Below, in pieces: positions 50,649 through 61,741 of a stretch of 63,759 nucleotides of DNA. The translations under genes were made by a program, and so were the position numbers. The stretch is from Bacteroidota bacterium (GTDB taxonomy: Bacteria > Bacteroidota > Bacteroidia > Flavobacteriales > Flavobacteriaceae), in the NCBI GenBank assembly GCA_029561105.1, contig JAKQJQ010000195.1, positions 1 to 63,759 of the forward strand, written 5' to 3'. The notes beneath the pieces were generated by a model. That model was not told the DNA's origin, did not search any database, and saw only the letters and a program-made list of their open reading frames with translations. Position 1 is the stretch's first letter. The number at the start of each line of letters is the position of its first letter.

Positions 50649-53600
50649 ATGAAAAAAATTATTTTACTCATTTTACTGTCTTTCATTTCGTTTGCAGGCT
50701 TTGCTCAAGATCTGAATGAAGGCTTTGAGGGAGCTCCGGCCACGGCCGATGCTGCCGGAGTATGGGCCTTGCCTTCTTCAGGAAACTGGTTGGTGAGAGA
50801 CAACAGGACCAACACCGGTATCAACTGGCGTTCTGGTGTTGCACCGCTCAATCCGCCAAACACGGGTACGAACTGCGCGTTTGTGGATCGTGAAAACACG
50901 GGAGCAGGCGTTCTGTCTGAAGAGTGGCTCATCACGCCACAAATCAATGTCGGAACCAACAGACAACTTCGGTTTTTTACAAGGCAGGGTTTCTCGGGAG
51001 ACTTGGGAACACATTATCAGGTTCGCGTTTCTAGCTCGCCAGACCAAACCGATTTGTCGGCATTTACTACCATCCTTGCGGACTATTCAGAATTTGACCT
51101 GAGTACCATCACCGCCGACCAACAGGACTATGAGGAAAAAATAATTAATTTAAGTTTTACAGGATTAAGATATTTCGCATTCGTTAAAGTTTTTACGCAA
51201 CCAGCGCTGTCAACAAGTGGTGACAAATGGTTGATTGACGATGTTAAAACTATTGAACGTTGTATTGACCCGATTGCTCCATTAGGAGTGACCAACGTTT
51301 CAGCGACAGGTGCTACTTTGACCTGGACCATGCCGGTTGGATCTGCCCAAACTTCATTTGAGGTTGAGGTGGGTGCCTCAGGATTTACACAAGGAGGTGC
51401 CGGTAGTTTGGGTGTAACTCCGGTAACTACAGCTGCAACCGGCGTCAGGACAACGCCGTATACCGGTTTGTTGCCTTCAACGTCTTATCAGTTTTATGTG
51501 CGATCGGTTTGTACGGGACCAAACGGTACCTCTACCAGTATTTGGGTAGGCCCGTTCAATTTTAACACCACGCCTTTAGGCTCTACTTGTGCGGCTCCGA
51601 TTGTGGTGACGCCATTGCCTTACTCTAATTCGAGCAATACCAATATATATGGTAACAACATCGGATTGGGAACACCCGGTACCAATTGCGGTGCAGGTGC
51701 TGGATTCTTAGGAGGAAACGATGTAGTGTATTCTTACACCGTTCCGGCAACAACTACCGGAATCATCAGCATTGATATGAACCCTAACGGACAAGCCAAT
51801 ACAGGTGTATTCGTCTATGACAGTTGCGCCAACATTGGCACCAACTGTATCGCCGGTGTGGGAAATAATACAGGAGGCATAAGAAGTATACCGGTGCTAA
51901 ATGTAGTTGCAGGAAACACCTATTATATAGTAATCTCTTCAACTGCTGCCGTAGGGACTTTTGCCTACACCTTAACCATACAAGATGTAAATTGTGCGCC
52001 GCCAACAGATTTGACTGCGGCTGCAATAGACACATCTAACGTAACCATCGGCTGGCAAGGTACTGCTCCAGGCTATCAATATTATGTACAGACCGCCGGA
52101 GCAACGATTCCATCAGGAGATGGAACTGCAAACGCAACAAACAGCGTCGTAGTAAACCAATTGACCGAAGGCGGAACTCCACTTGCAGTAGGCACCAACT
52201 ACCAATTTTGGGTAAGGGCCGATTGCGGTGATGGAACCTGGAGCCAATGGGCCGGACCATTCCCCTTTGTTACTACAAGTTGTACCACTGGTGGTTGTAG
52301 CTATAATTTCGTAATGACCGATTCATTCGGCGACGGATGGAATGGTGCCACCATGGAAGTAATACAAAATAGTGTTGTGGTACAAACCATAGGAAGCACC
52401 TTTACCGGCGGCGCAGGACCTGTAACAGTTTCTGTTCCGCTTTGTAACGGACCATTCTCTCTGCGCTGGGCCACCGGTGGTGGTTTCCCTGCTGAGGTTG
52501 CCGTTGCAATCGTAAACTCATTTGGGCAAACCATCTTTACCAAACCATCAGGAACAGGAGCCGCCAACACTGTTATATTTAACGGAACAGTTGATTGTTC
52601 TACCCCATTGTGTTTGGCGCCAACTTTATTGGTGGCTTCTGTGCCTACACCTAACGGAATCACTTTGAACTGGACCCCTAACGGGCCGACTCCATCAGGT
52701 GGTTATGACGTATATATAGTTTCACCACCAACTGCTCCGGCACCAACAGGTGCAACTCCACCAAGTTTCGCTGGCGTGGCAAATGGGTTTACAGTTCCTG
52801 GTACTTTGTTGCCAGACACGAACTATATTTTCTATGTACGTGCCGCTTGTGGGGCAGGTTCAACATCTCCATGGTCTGTCCCAACCACCGCAAACCCAGC
52901 AACATTCACGACATTACCAACTTGTCCTAAGCCGACAGGTGGAGTGCTTAGCAACTTTAACGAGTTCAGCATGGACTTCAGCTGGACACCGGGTTTCAAT
53001 GAAACACAATGGCAATATTATGTCACATTAGCGGGTGACCCAGCTCCAACAGCAGATGCTCCGGAATGGTCGGCACCAGTTAGTACGACTACAGTGCCGC
53101 TAACTTTCCTTCCGTCGGGAACTTGTTTCGATGTATATGTTAGGGGTATTTGTACACCCGACACAGATATTAGTACAGCAGCAGGACCATTCACAGGATG
53201 TACGCTAATTTGTCAAGCTGATCAACAATGCGACTACACTTTCACCCTTACTGATTCATTCGGCGACGGATGGAACGGTGCCAGGATGCAGGTAAGACAA
53301 AATGACGTGGTAATTGCTACTTTAGGTGCCAACTTCACCGCGGGCGCAGGGCCAGTTGTAGTAACGGTTCCTCTGTGTAACGGAGTGCCATTTGATTTGG
53401 TTTGGACTACAGCAGGAACTTTCCCTAATGAGGTAAGGATTAACGTTTCTAACTCATTCGAACAAACCTTGTACGCAATCACCACGGCCAGTGCAAACTT
53501 GGCTGGCACTACTCTTTACACAGGAATGGTTGATTGTGACAACCCTGTATGTTTGCCTCCAAACACTTTGACTTCAACAGACCCAACCATCCACGGAGCA

Positions 53601-56600
53601 ACTTTAAACTGGGTGCAGAACGGAACCGTGGCACCGGCATCATGGTCAATATACGCGGTAACTTCAGGGTCTCCGGTACCTGTTCCAGGAACCGATACAC
53701 CGATAGCAGTCGTCACGGATACCGATACGATTCCGCCATACGTACTTGATGATCCATCGATATTGCCAGACACAGACTACGTATTTTATATTGTAGCGAA
53801 TTGCAATGGAGCCAATCCAACGAGCAATATTTCGGCTGTCTCTACGATTTTCCATACGTTGCCAACTTGTCCTAAACCAACGGCATTGGCTACGTTGAAT
53901 CCCGATATGAACTCAATCGATCTCACCTGGACACCAGGCGGAACCGAAACGGCATGGGAATACATATGGGTACCAGCCGGAGATCCCGCACCAACCGCAG
54001 CAACCACTGGATGGATTGGAACAACTTCAACGACCGTTACCATTAATGATCTTCCATCGGCTACCGGTTTCGATTTCTACGTTAGAGGTATTTGTACACC
54101 GGATACCGACATCAGTACCATTACAGGTCCGGCAAATGGCAACACGACCATATGCGAGGCAGATACACAATGTCTTTACACTTTCATCATGACCGATTCA
54201 TTCGGCGACGGATGGAACGGCGCCAGGATGCAGGTGAGACAAAACGGTATTGTTGTCGCTACTATTGGAGCAACTTTTACCGCAGGTGCAGGGCCAGTTG
54301 CTGTTACTGTACCTATCTGCCCGGGTGTTCCTATGGATCTTTTCTGGGTAACCGGAGGAAACTTTGCCGGCGAGGTAAGGGTTGCCATAGAAAATACGTT
54401 TGGTCAATCTATTTATGCCTTAACAACCTCAAGCGCACCGCTTGTAGGAACAGTTCTTTATGCTAATGCAGCGCCAAGCTGTACGGTACCTGAATGTCAG
54501 GCACCCGCTTTAGCCACGCTTTCGGCGAATCCATTTACTTATAACGCCACATTGTCTTGGAATTCAATTCCTGGCGTGACGTATGATGTCTATTTGGTTC
54601 CGCAAGGCGATCCGGCACCGACTGACGCATCAACGCCTACTTACACCGGTGTTACTGCACCTTTTACTACTCCAACACAAGGAAATCCGGGAGCATTGAT
54701 CCAGTTGTCTAATTATACTTTTTATGTAAGGATGGTTTGCCCTACAGATCCGTTAGGACAAAGTGGATGGTCTTCAGGATTCAACTTCACAACTTTGCCA
54801 ACTTGTCCTGTACCACAGAACGTGGCGATTTCAACCACAACCACCGATGCTACCATTACCTTTAACGAGGTTGGCCCTGCAACGAGCTGGGAGGTTACCA
54901 TTTACCAATTGGGTGCCCCGATCGCGGGTATGCCGGTAGTGGTGAACCAAACGCCTGGGCCAGGTGGTCTAGTGACTATTAACACGGCTACCGATTTGGG
55001 ACTTACCTTGTTCCCGGGGCTTTATGAATTCTCGGTAAGGGCACTGTGTTCACCCACAGACACGAGTTTATCGACAGCGAACGTACAGTTCTTTATCCTT
55101 AACGCAGAAGTAAACTGTGCGAGCGTGAGCCCGCAAAATCCGGATATCAACTCAGACGGGATTATCAACCTTTGTCCAGGCGAAAACTGCGTTGCACTAT
55201 CGGCTGAATATGTTGAAAATAAAGAAACCACATCTTATGTAGTAGAATCAATTCCGTTTGCTCCGCCATTCCCATTTGATGGAGGTACCGAGCTTAACAT
55301 CGCTATTGATGATATTTGGGGACCTGTATTCGAATTGCCATTCAACTTCTGTTTCTTCGGAACCAACTATCCGACAGTTCAGGTAGGTTCTAACGGCGTA
55401 TTGTCATTTGGAAGTAACTTCCCTGCACTTGTAGGAGGCGGCTGTCCATGGAATACCAATCCAGCCGTAACAGTACCCGATCCGGCTTTCCCTATCAGGA
55501 ACGCTATTTATGGGGTGTATCAGGACATCGACCCTTCTGAGGAGACCACGGTACCACACACCATTAACTATCAGGTTTTGGGTACCGCACCCTGTAGGAC
55601 TTTTGTACTCAACTTTGTGAATGTAAGACAGTTCGGATTCAATTGTACCGAGGAAGAAATTGGTTTGCAAACCAGCCAGATTGTACTTTATGAAACCTCA
55701 AACAACATCGAAGTATATGTAAAAGACCGTACCGCTTGTCTAGACTGGAACGAAGGAAGCGGTGTAATAGGAATTCAAAATGCTGCCGGAACACTGGGTT
55801 ACACTCCTCCGGGAAGGAACCTTGGTCCTTGGGATGCTTCTCAAGAAGCTTGGAGATTCAAACCAGACGGTGCCTCTAACGTGGTATTCTCTTGGTTGAA
55901 AGACGGCGAGTTTTACAGCAATGACACTGACATTAACGTTTGCGTTTCTGAAACGACCAACATGACGGCGCAAGCGGTTTATAACGGTTGTGGCGGAGTT
56001 GTAACGACGTTATTCTCAGACGTACTCTTGAAAATCAATGAAATCGACGTTTCAGAAGTTCAGGATGTTACCACTTGTAACTGCTATACTTTGCCAACTT
56101 TGACTATAGGAAACTATTTTACAGAGCCAAATGGCCAAGGCACTCAAATTGCTGCCGGAACAGAAATCTGTACTTCTCAGACTATCTACGTGTTTGCTGA
56201 ATTGGTAACAACCGGTGCTACTTGTACAGATGAGGCGTCATTTGTTGTGACCATTAACCCTGTTGTGGCTCCAGAGCCTGCTGATGTCAGTGCCTGTACC
56301 AATTACATCTTGCCAGATTTGGGCAACCCGGATTTCAATTACTATACCGAGACCAACGGAGACGGCATCCAGTATGCCGGAACGGGTGGAGAGGTTATTT
56401 CGACATCAACCACCTTATATATATACGGAATGGTAGGTGATTGTAGCGCCGAAAGCAGCTTTGATATTACCATTGGTGATGTTGAGGCTCCAGTAATCCC
56501 AAATATTGCCGACTGTTTACCAGTTGTTTTACCAGCATTACTGCCGAATACCACTTATTATACTTTGCCTGGAGGCCCTAATGCTGCAGGACAAGTAGAA

Positions 56601-58637
56601 ATCACCGACTTTACAATCACCAGCACCCAAACCATATACGTATGGGCACAATCGGGTGATTGTACAGATGAGAGCAGCTTTACGGTTACCATAGACAGTC
56701 AAATCACGCCGACTTTCAATCCGGTTATCAATCCTTGCGTAGGAGACGTTCCGCCTGTATTGTCATTGATTTCCTTAGAAGGCGTTATTGGAACATGGGA
56801 TCCACTAATTGTCGCAACAGATACTGCCGGAACCACGACCTATACATTTACTCCAACCGCAGCATTCCCTTGTGCGGTTCCAACAACTGTTTCGGTTACT
56901 GTTAACGCGCCAATCCAGCCTACATTCAATCCGATTGCTGATGTATGCTTAGGCGCCGCTGCACCGACATTGTCAGCTACTTCATTAGAAGGCATCGCAG
57001 GAACCTGGAGTCCGTCTACGGTGGACACCTCTATTGTAGGAAACACATGTTATACTTTTACACCGACCTTGAGCTGCTTCTTGCCAGCGACACTCTGTGT
57101 AACGGTAACCGGACAAATCCTTCCAACATTCGACCCAATCGCCAATATCTGTGAAAACGGAACCGCGACTGCGTTGCCATTGACATCGTTGAACGGTGTG
57201 GCAGGAAGCTGGACGCCAACAGACATTAATACTACTGTTGTAGGACCAAGTGTGTATACCTTTAATCCGGACACTACACTTTCTCCATGTGCCATCCAAA
57301 CCACTCTTACCGTTACCATTGACCCATCGGTGTTGCCAACATTCAACACAATTGCAGATATCTGTCAAAACAGCGTTGCGCCAACCTTACCAACAACTTC
57401 ACTCAATGGAGTTACGGGAACCTGGAGCGCTATCGATACTACAGTAGTCGGATCGGCAACCATCAACTTTACCCCAGATGCGGGTCAATTGTGTGCGCTT
57501 CCTACGACGATGACCATCAACGTAATTGCGCCACTGGTTCCGAACTTCACCGATATCGCCCTATGTGCAGGACAAACCGCGCCAACATTGGCCGGAACTT
57601 CGCCGAACGGCATTACCGGAAGCTGGAGCCCATCTGCGATAGATAACACCCAAAACGGAAGCTATGTGTTTACACCAAACGTTGCTTGTGCATTGCCACA
57701 GACCATCAATGTTGTAGTGTCACCACAAGTAGCGCCAGACTTTGCGCCGATTGCCAATATTTGTTCGGGAGATACAGCGCCTGCTTTGGCTGCGACTTCA
57801 CCTAACGGTATTTCTGGTACTTGGTCACCAGCTACCATAAGCAACACCCAAAGCGGTTGTTATGTATTTACGCCTAACGCGGGACAATGTTCGCAACCGC
57901 AAACCGTTTGTGTAACGATAGATCCAAAACTTTCACCTAACTTCGCAGAAATCGGAACACTTTGTTCTGGAGTTACAGCGCCAGTTTTAGCGAATTCTTC
58001 TAACGGAGTTACTGGAACCTGGTCACCGTCGGTAGTAAGTACTACACAAAGCGACAGTTATGTCTTTACGCCAGACGCAGGACAATGTGCCAACGGTCAG
58101 ACTTTAGTGGTTACCGTGGTTACGCTGCCAGAGATTGAATTCAACCTTGGATGTGTGGGCGGAAGTTACTTGCTTAGCGTGAAAGATCCGATTGAAGGTG
58201 CTGCCTACTCTTGGTCGCATAACGATTCGCCAATCAGCAACCCGAGCGCTAATGGGCCAGGCATCAATCTTTCGCAATTGGGAACCGGAACTGGGCAGTA
58301 CACCGTTACAGCAACAGTTGGAGGTTGTACTACTGATGAAAGCATCGCAATTATGTCTGTTTCGTGCGATATCCAGAAAGGTATTTCACCTAAAGGAACC
58401 GGAGCCGGAGATAACAAGAATGACTTCTTTGACCTTGCCGGGCAAAATGTGAAGAAACTCGAGATTTTCAACCGCTACGGAACTAAAGTTTATTCTAAGG
58501 CAAATTATGTCAACGAATGGTACGGACAATCCGACAAGGGCGACGAATTGCCAGATGCGACTTACTTCTATGTCATAGAGTATAACGCTGGAGGAAGTGC
58601 AAAAACAGGTTGGATTTACATCAATCGCGAACAATAA
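50649..58637 (+). CDS. giant repetitive surface protein with type IX secretion type B sorting domain
   Basis: The 2,662-residue product has a signal peptide (MKKIILLILLSFISFAGFAQ), then a cleaved-adhesin/MAM-like domain (EGFEGAPATADAAGVW to WLIDDVKTI). Fibronectin-III-like modules follow. A unit of about 312 residues, marked by TDSFGDGWNGA, occurs three times (DNA near 52314, 53247 and 54189). After a nidogen-like region (FNFCFFGTNYPTVQVGSNGV) come three CxxY-LP modules. Seven Ig-like repeats of 65-71 residues (PTFNPIADVC...GTWSP) cover 56700-58125. The C terminus (GISPKGTGAGDNKNDFFDLA to WIYINREQ) is a CHU_C/type B domain that directs export and attachment by the type IX system. It is probably an adhesin. 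The downstream PorP/SprF gene is the expected partner. Confidence 0.9.
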   Translation: MKKIILLILLSFISFAGFAQDLNEGFEGAPATADAAGVWALPSSGNWLVRDNRTNTGINWRSGVAPLNPPNTGTNCAFVDRENTGAGVLSEEWLITPQINVGTNRQLRFFTRQGFSGDLGTHYQVRVSSSPDQTDLSAFTTILADYSEFDLSTITADQQDYEEKIINLSFTGLRYFAFVKVFTQPALSTSGDKWLIDDVKTIERCIDPIAPLGVTNVSATGATLTWTMPVGSAQTSFEVEVGASGFTQGGAGSLGVTPVTTAATGVRTTPYTGLLPSTSYQFYVRSVCTGPNGTSTSIWVGPFNFNTTPLGSTCAAPIVVTPLPYSNSSNTNIYGNNIGLGTPGTNCGAGAGFLGGNDVVYSYTVPATTTGIISIDMNPNGQANTGVFVYDSCANIGTNCIAGVGNNTGGIRSIPVLNVVAGNTYYIVISSTAAVGTFAYTLTIQDVNCAPPTDLTAAAIDTSNVTIGWQGTAPGYQYYVQTAGATIPSGDGTANATNSVVVNQLTEGGTPLAVGTNYQFWVRADCGDGTWSQWAGPFPFVTTSCTTGGCSYNFVMTDSFGDGWNGATMEVIQNSVVVQTIGSTFTGGAGPVTVSVPLCNGPFSLRWATGGGFPAEVAVAIVNSFGQTIFTKPSGTGAANTVIFNGTVDCSTPLCLAPTLLVASVPTPNGITLNWTPNGPTPSGGYDVYIVSPPTAPAPTGATPPSFAGVANGFTVPGTLLPDTNYIFYVRAACGAGSTSPWSVPTTANPATFTTLPTCPKPTGGVLSNFNEFSMDFSWTPGFNETQWQYYVTLAGDPAPTADAPEWSAPVSTTTVPLTFLPSGTCFDVYVRGICTPDTDISTAAGPFTGCTLICQADQQCDYTFTLTDSFGDGWNGARMQVRQNDVVIATLGANFTAGAGPVVVTVPLCNGVPFDLVWTTAGTFPNEVRINVSNSFEQTLYAITTASANLAGTTLYTGMVDCDNPVCLPPNTLTSTDPTIHGATLNWVQNGTVAPASWSIYAVTSGSPVPVPGTDTPIAVVTDTDTIPPYVLDDPSILPDTDYVFYIVANCNGANPTSNISAVSTIFHTLPTCPKPTALATLNPDMNSIDLTWTPGGTETAWEYIWVPAGDPAPTAATTGWIGTTSTTVTINDLPSATGFDFYVRGICTPDTDISTITGPANGNTTICEADTQCLYTFIMTDSFGDGWNGARMQVRQNGIVVATIGATFTAGAGPVAVTVPICPGVPMDLFWVTGGNFAGEVRVAIENTFGQSIYALTTSSAPLVGTVLYANAAPSCTVPECQAPALATLSANPFTYNATLSWNSIPGVTYDVYLVPQGDPAPTDASTPTYTGVTAPFTTPTQGNPGALIQLSNYTFYVRMVCPTDPLGQSGWSSGFNFTTLPTCPVPQNVAISTTTTDATITFNEVGPATSWEVTIYQLGAPIAGMPVVVNQTPGPGGLVTINTATDLGLTLFPGLYEFSVRALCSPTDTSLSTANVQFFILNAEVNCASVSPQNPDINSDGIINLCPGENCVALSAEYVENKETTSYVVESIPFAPPFPFDGGTELNIAIDDIWGPVFELPFNFCFFGTNYPTVQVGSNGVLSFGSNFPALVGGGCPWNTNPAVTVPDPAFPIRNAIYGVYQDIDPSEETTVPHTINYQVLGTAPCRTFVLNFVNVRQFGFNCTEEEIGLQTSQIVLYETSNNIEVYVKDRTACLDWNEGSGVIGIQNAAGTLGYTPPGRNLGPWDASQEAWRFKPDGASNVVFSWLKDGEFYSNDTDINVCVSETTNMTAQAVYNGCGGVVTTLFSDVLLKINEIDVSEVQDVTTCNCYTLPTLTIGNYFTEPNGQGTQIAAGTEICTSQTIYVFAELVTTGATCTDEASFVVTINPVVAPEPADVSACTNYILPDLGNPDFNYYTETNGDGIQYAGTGGEVISTSTTLYIYGMVGDCSAESSFDITIGDVEAPVIPNIADCLPVVLPALLPNTTYYTLPGGPNAAGQVEITDFTITSTQTIYVWAQSGDCTDESSFTVTIDSQITPTFNPVINPCVGDVPPVLSLISLEGVIGTWDPLIVATDTAGTTTYTFTPTAAFPCAVPTTVSVTVNAPIQPTFNPIADVCLGAAAPTLSATSLEGIAGTWSPSTVDTSIVGNTCYTFTPTLSCFLPATLCVTVTGQILPTFDPIANICENGTATALPLTSLNGVAGSWTPTDINTTVVGPSVYTFNPDTTLSPCAIQTTLTVTIDPSVLPTFNTIADICQNSVAPTLPTTSLNGVTGTWSAIDTTVVGSATINFTPDAGQLCALPTTMTINVIAPLVPNFTDIALCAGQTAPTLAGTSPNGITGSWSPSAIDNTQNGSYVFTPNVACALPQTINVVVSPQVAPDFAPIANICSGDTAPALAATSPNGISGTWSPATISNTQSGCYVFTPNAGQCSQPQTVCVTIDPKLSPNFAEIGTLCSGVTAPVLANSSNGVTGTWSPSVVSTTQSDSYVFTPDAGQCANGQTLVVTVVTLPEIEFNLGCVGGSYLLSVKDPIEGAAYSWSHNDSPISNPSANGPGINLSQLGTGTGQYTVTATVGGCTTDESIAIMSVSCDIQKGISPKGTGAGDNKNDFFDLAGQNVKKLEIFNRYGTKVYSKANYVNEWYGQSDKGDELPDATYFYVIEYNAGGSAKTGWIYINREQ

Positions 58638-58709
58638 CAGTAAAAAAATGTTGAATTGGAATTGCCGTCGTATATTTGGCGGCAATCCTTCAACACAAAA
58701 CATACACAC

Positions 58710-59639
58710 ATGAAGAAAATATTTTATACGGCATTAATCGCAAGCTTCGCATTTTTAGACGCTAATGCACAACAGGATCCACATTATACACAATACATGT
58801 ATAATATGAGCGTAGTCAATCCGGCGTATGCTGGTTCTAAAGAATCGCTATCCGGAGGACTTTTATACCGCAAACAATGGGTTGAAATCGAAGATGCGCC
58901 GTCGACCGGTACGTTTTTCATCCACAGCCCAGTAGGAAAGAATGTTGGTTTGGGTATCTCGTTCATCAATGACCAGATCGGACCAGTAGAAGAGAACAAC
59001 GTTTATGCTGATTTCTCGTACACCCTCAATTTGGGTGGTGAGCATAAGTTGGCTTTCGGGGTAAAGGGAGGTGCAACTTTTCAAAATGTTGGATTGTTGG
59101 ACATTAACCCAACGCTTCCCAATCAAGGGGACGAAGCGTTTTCGAGCAATGCCAACAACACCTTTTTGAATGTAGGTGCGGGATTCTTTTACTACACCAA
59201 TAAATATTATGTCGCGCTTTCGGTTCCAAACATGCTCAAGTCAGACCACCTAGAGGTACGAAGGGGAGCACAAGACGTAAAATTCGGAAGTGAGGCATTG
59301 CACTATTTCCTTACAGGAGGTTATGTATTCAATCTTTCACCAAATACCGAGCTCAAACCGTCGGCAATGTTGAAATCGGCGTTTAACGCGCCACTGTCGG
59401 TTGATGGATCGCTTAATGTTAGATTTTACCAGAAATTTGAGATTGGCGCTACCTACAGGTTAGAGGACTCTTTTGGAGGAATGATTAACTACGCCATTAC
59501 ACCGGGCTTGAGGGTAGGTTACGCGTACGACCACATCATTTCAGATTTGAATGTGACCACACCATCCTCTCACGAGTTTATGTTGTTGTTTGACTTGAAC
59601 TTCTCTAAAAAGGTATCACAATCACCAAGATATTTCTAA
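58710..59639 (+). CDS. type IX secretion membrane protein, PorP/SprF family
   Basis: The 309-residue outer-membrane protein has a signal peptide (IASFAFLDANAQ) and the family start QDPHYTQYMYNMSVVNPAYAGSKE. It also has SLSGGLLYRKQWVEIEDAPST and a C-terminal LRVGYAYDHIISDL. SprF-type proteins are required for secretion and surface attachment of type B sorted partners such as SprB. Here the partner is the preceding giant gene, 72 bp upstream. The ATG at 58710 leads into the signal peptide. Confidence 0.92.
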   Translation: MKKIFYTALIASFAFLDANAQQDPHYTQYMYNMSVVNPAYAGSKESLSGGLLYRKQWVEIEDAPSTGTFFIHSPVGKNVGLGISFINDQIGPVEENNVYADFSYTLNLGGEHKLAFGVKGGATFQNVGLLDINPTLPNQGDEAFSSNANNTFLNVGAGFFYYTNKYYVALSVPNMLKSDHLEVRRGAQDVKFGSEALHYFLTGGYVFNLSPNTELKPSAMLKSAFNAPLSVDGSLNVRFYQKFEIGATYRLEDSFGGMINYAITPGLRVGYAYDHIISDLNVTTPSSHEFMLLFDLNFSKKVSQSPRYF

Positions 59640-59659
59640 CGTATAAAGCAATAGTAAAA

Positions 59660-61531
59660 ATGAAAAATCTATATATAGCATTAAGTTTTGTGATAGCGAG
59701 TGCAAGTCTTTCTGCACAAAATAAGGACACTGCAAAAGCAGATAAATTGGTTGAACGTTACGAGTATGTTGATGCTGCAAAAGAGTATTTGAGCTTGGTT
59801 GAAAAAGGAAAAGGCGATCCATACGTATACAAGCAGCTTGCCGATACCTATTACAACATGTTTAATGGAGCAGAAGCAGTTAAATGGTACGCCAAGGCCA
59901 CAGAAACGCAACAAGATGCCGAAACCTATTACCGTTACGCACAAATGCTCAAGTCAAACGGTAAGTACGAGGAAGCCAATAAGCAAATGCAAAAATTTGC
60001 TGGCTTCGCGCCCAATGATTCTAGAGCCAAGACATTCAAAGAGAACCCAAATTACATCCCAAGATTGTTAGACAAGCAGAAGATGTATGATGTGAAATCG
60101 TTAGACGTCAGCAGCGATAAATCTGATTTTGGCCCTGTACTTTACGGTAATGAGTTCTACTTTACCAGTGCCAGAAACGGTGCCAGGAAAGAATACGGTT
60201 GGAATGATGAGCCGTTTTTAGACATCTACAAAGCCAGCTACAACGACGACGGTACTATCACCGCCGCAGAAACCGTAAACACATTGAATTCAAAATACCA
60301 CGATGGTCCTGTTACCATGAGTGCCGACGGTAACGTAGTGTATTTCACCAGCGACAGTTTCCGTGAAAAGGAATTTACCAGAGACCGCAAGAACCGTCTC
60401 AAACTGGGAAGAAACAACATTTTCCGCGCAACGCGAAACGGCGGAAGTTGGGACAACATCACCCCGATGCCGTTCAACAGCAATGCCTATTCAACCAGTA
60501 ACCCAAGCTTGAGCCGAGATGGTAAAACCCTTTACTTTTCATCTGACATGCCAGGCAGCCTTGGTGGTGTAGATATCTGGAAAGTGTCTATCAGTGCCGA
60601 CGGAACCTACGGAACCCCAGAGAACCTAGGTAAGAAAATCAATACTGAAGGCAACGAAAGTTTCCCTTTTATCGCCGATGACAACAGCACGTTGTACTTT
60701 GCTTCTGCCGGAAGACAAGGTTTTGGAGGTCTTGATATCTACATGATAGATCTGGCCAAAGGAACCGATGCTGTGAACTTGGGCAAGCCGGTTAACACAG
60801 AGAAGGACGACTTTTCGTTCACTTTCAATGAGGCCAAGAAAACGGGTTTCTTCTCTAGTAACAGGAATGGTAACGATGATATTTTCGGAGCCAATCCAAT
60901 CTGTGGCATCGATGTGTTGACTGTAGTGACCGACGCCAAAACAGGCGCTATCCTGGCCAACGCAAGCGTAGCAATTGTCGATGACAAGAAAAACGTGATC
61001 AGTACAGAAATGACCAACGCCAAAGGTGAAGTGACGTACAAAGTAGAGTGCAACAAGGCTTACACCATCCAAGCTTCAAAAGACGGATACGAAAGCAATG
61101 TGTTCCCGGTTGCGGCACAAAGCAAAGCCGGACAAACTAAAGTAGACGCTGCTTTACAACCTATCGAAAACATCATCACCGAGAACGAGATTTTGCTTAA
61201 ACCAATTTATTTTGAGTTTGACAAGAGCAACATCACCCAAGAAGGTGCTTTCGAGTTAGATAAAGTGGTACAGGTCATGAAAGGCAATCCCAACATGGTT
61301 ATCCTTGTAAAATCGCATACCGATAACCGTGGTTCTGATGCTTACAACATGAGCTTATCAGACAGAAGAGCTAAATCTACGGTTCAGTACGTGATCTCAA
61401 GAGGCATTAAAGCCGCAAGAATTACCGGAAAAGGAATGGGAGAAACAGAACCTAAAGTGGATTGTGGTGAAGCTTGTACAGAAGAGCAACATGCGCAAAA
61501 CAGACGTTCAGAATTCTTGATTGTTAAATAA
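59660..61531 (+). CDS. TPR / beta-propeller / OmpA-domain envelope protein (PorE-like)
   Basis: The 623-residue protein has a signal peptide (IALSFVIASASLSAQ) and N-terminal TPR repeats (about 25-120). WD40/PD40-like blades contain SADGNVVYFTSD, SRDGKTLYFSSD and FASAGRQGFGGLDIYMID. A carboxypeptidase-regulatory-like segment follows (AKTGAILANASVAIVDDKKN). The C-terminal OmpA domain (IYFEFDKSNITQEGAFELDK, then SHTDNRGSDAYNMSLSDRRAK) binds peptidoglycan. This order is that of PorE-type proteins that anchor type IX components. It lies 20 bp after the PorP/SprF gene and closes the operon. Confidence 0.9.
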   Translation: MKNLYIALSFVIASASLSAQNKDTAKADKLVERYEYVDAAKEYLSLVEKGKGDPYVYKQLADTYYNMFNGAEAVKWYAKATETQQDAETYYRYAQMLKSNGKYEEANKQMQKFAGFAPNDSRAKTFKENPNYIPRLLDKQKMYDVKSLDVSSDKSDFGPVLYGNEFYFTSARNGARKEYGWNDEPFLDIYKASYNDDGTITAAETVNTLNSKYHDGPVTMSADGNVVYFTSDSFREKEFTRDRKNRLKLGRNNIFRATRNGGSWDNITPMPFNSNAYSTSNPSLSRDGKTLYFSSDMPGSLGGVDIWKVSISADGTYGTPENLGKKINTEGNESFPFIADDNSTLYFASAGRQGFGGLDIYMIDLAKGTDAVNLGKPVNTEKDDFSFTFNEAKKTGFFSSNRNGNDDIFGANPICGIDVLTVVTDAKTGAILANASVAIVDDKKNVISTEMTNAKGEVTYKVECNKAYTIQASKDGYESNVFPVAAQSKAGQTKVDAALQPIENIITENEILLKPIYFEFDKSNITQEGAFELDKVVQVMKGNPNMVILVKSHTDNRGSDAYNMSLSDRRAKSTVQYVISRGIKAARITGKGMGETEPKVDCGEACTEEQHAQNRRSEFLIVK

Positions 61532-61548
61532 CAAAACGATGATAATAG

Positions 61549-61577
61549 AAAAACCGGGCCATACGCCCGGTTTTTTT
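61549..61577 (+). terminator. terminator of the type IX cluster
   Basis: AAAACCGGGC, loop CATA and GCCCGGTTTT followed by T, 17 bp after the stop codon. Confidence 0.85.
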
Positions 61578-61741
61578 GTTTTAGGTGATTCCGGGTCCCG
61601 AAATCAAGATTATTTCGTGAAGGGATTTATTATGCACGTTTTTGGCATGCTTCGACTTCCTAGCCAATGTTTCTGATCCAGCAAGCTACGCGGCGCCGGT
61701 ATTTGGAAAGATCCGCTGATTAAATTGAGATAGGGAGCCGT
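61578..61741. other. unexplained spacer next to the acetyltransferase remnant
   Basis: The stretch holds no full gene. One minus-strand frame of about 40 codons is open (containing SFQIPAPRSLLDQKHWLG), but I do not recognise it. It may be a further remnant of lost sequence. Confidence 0.4.
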
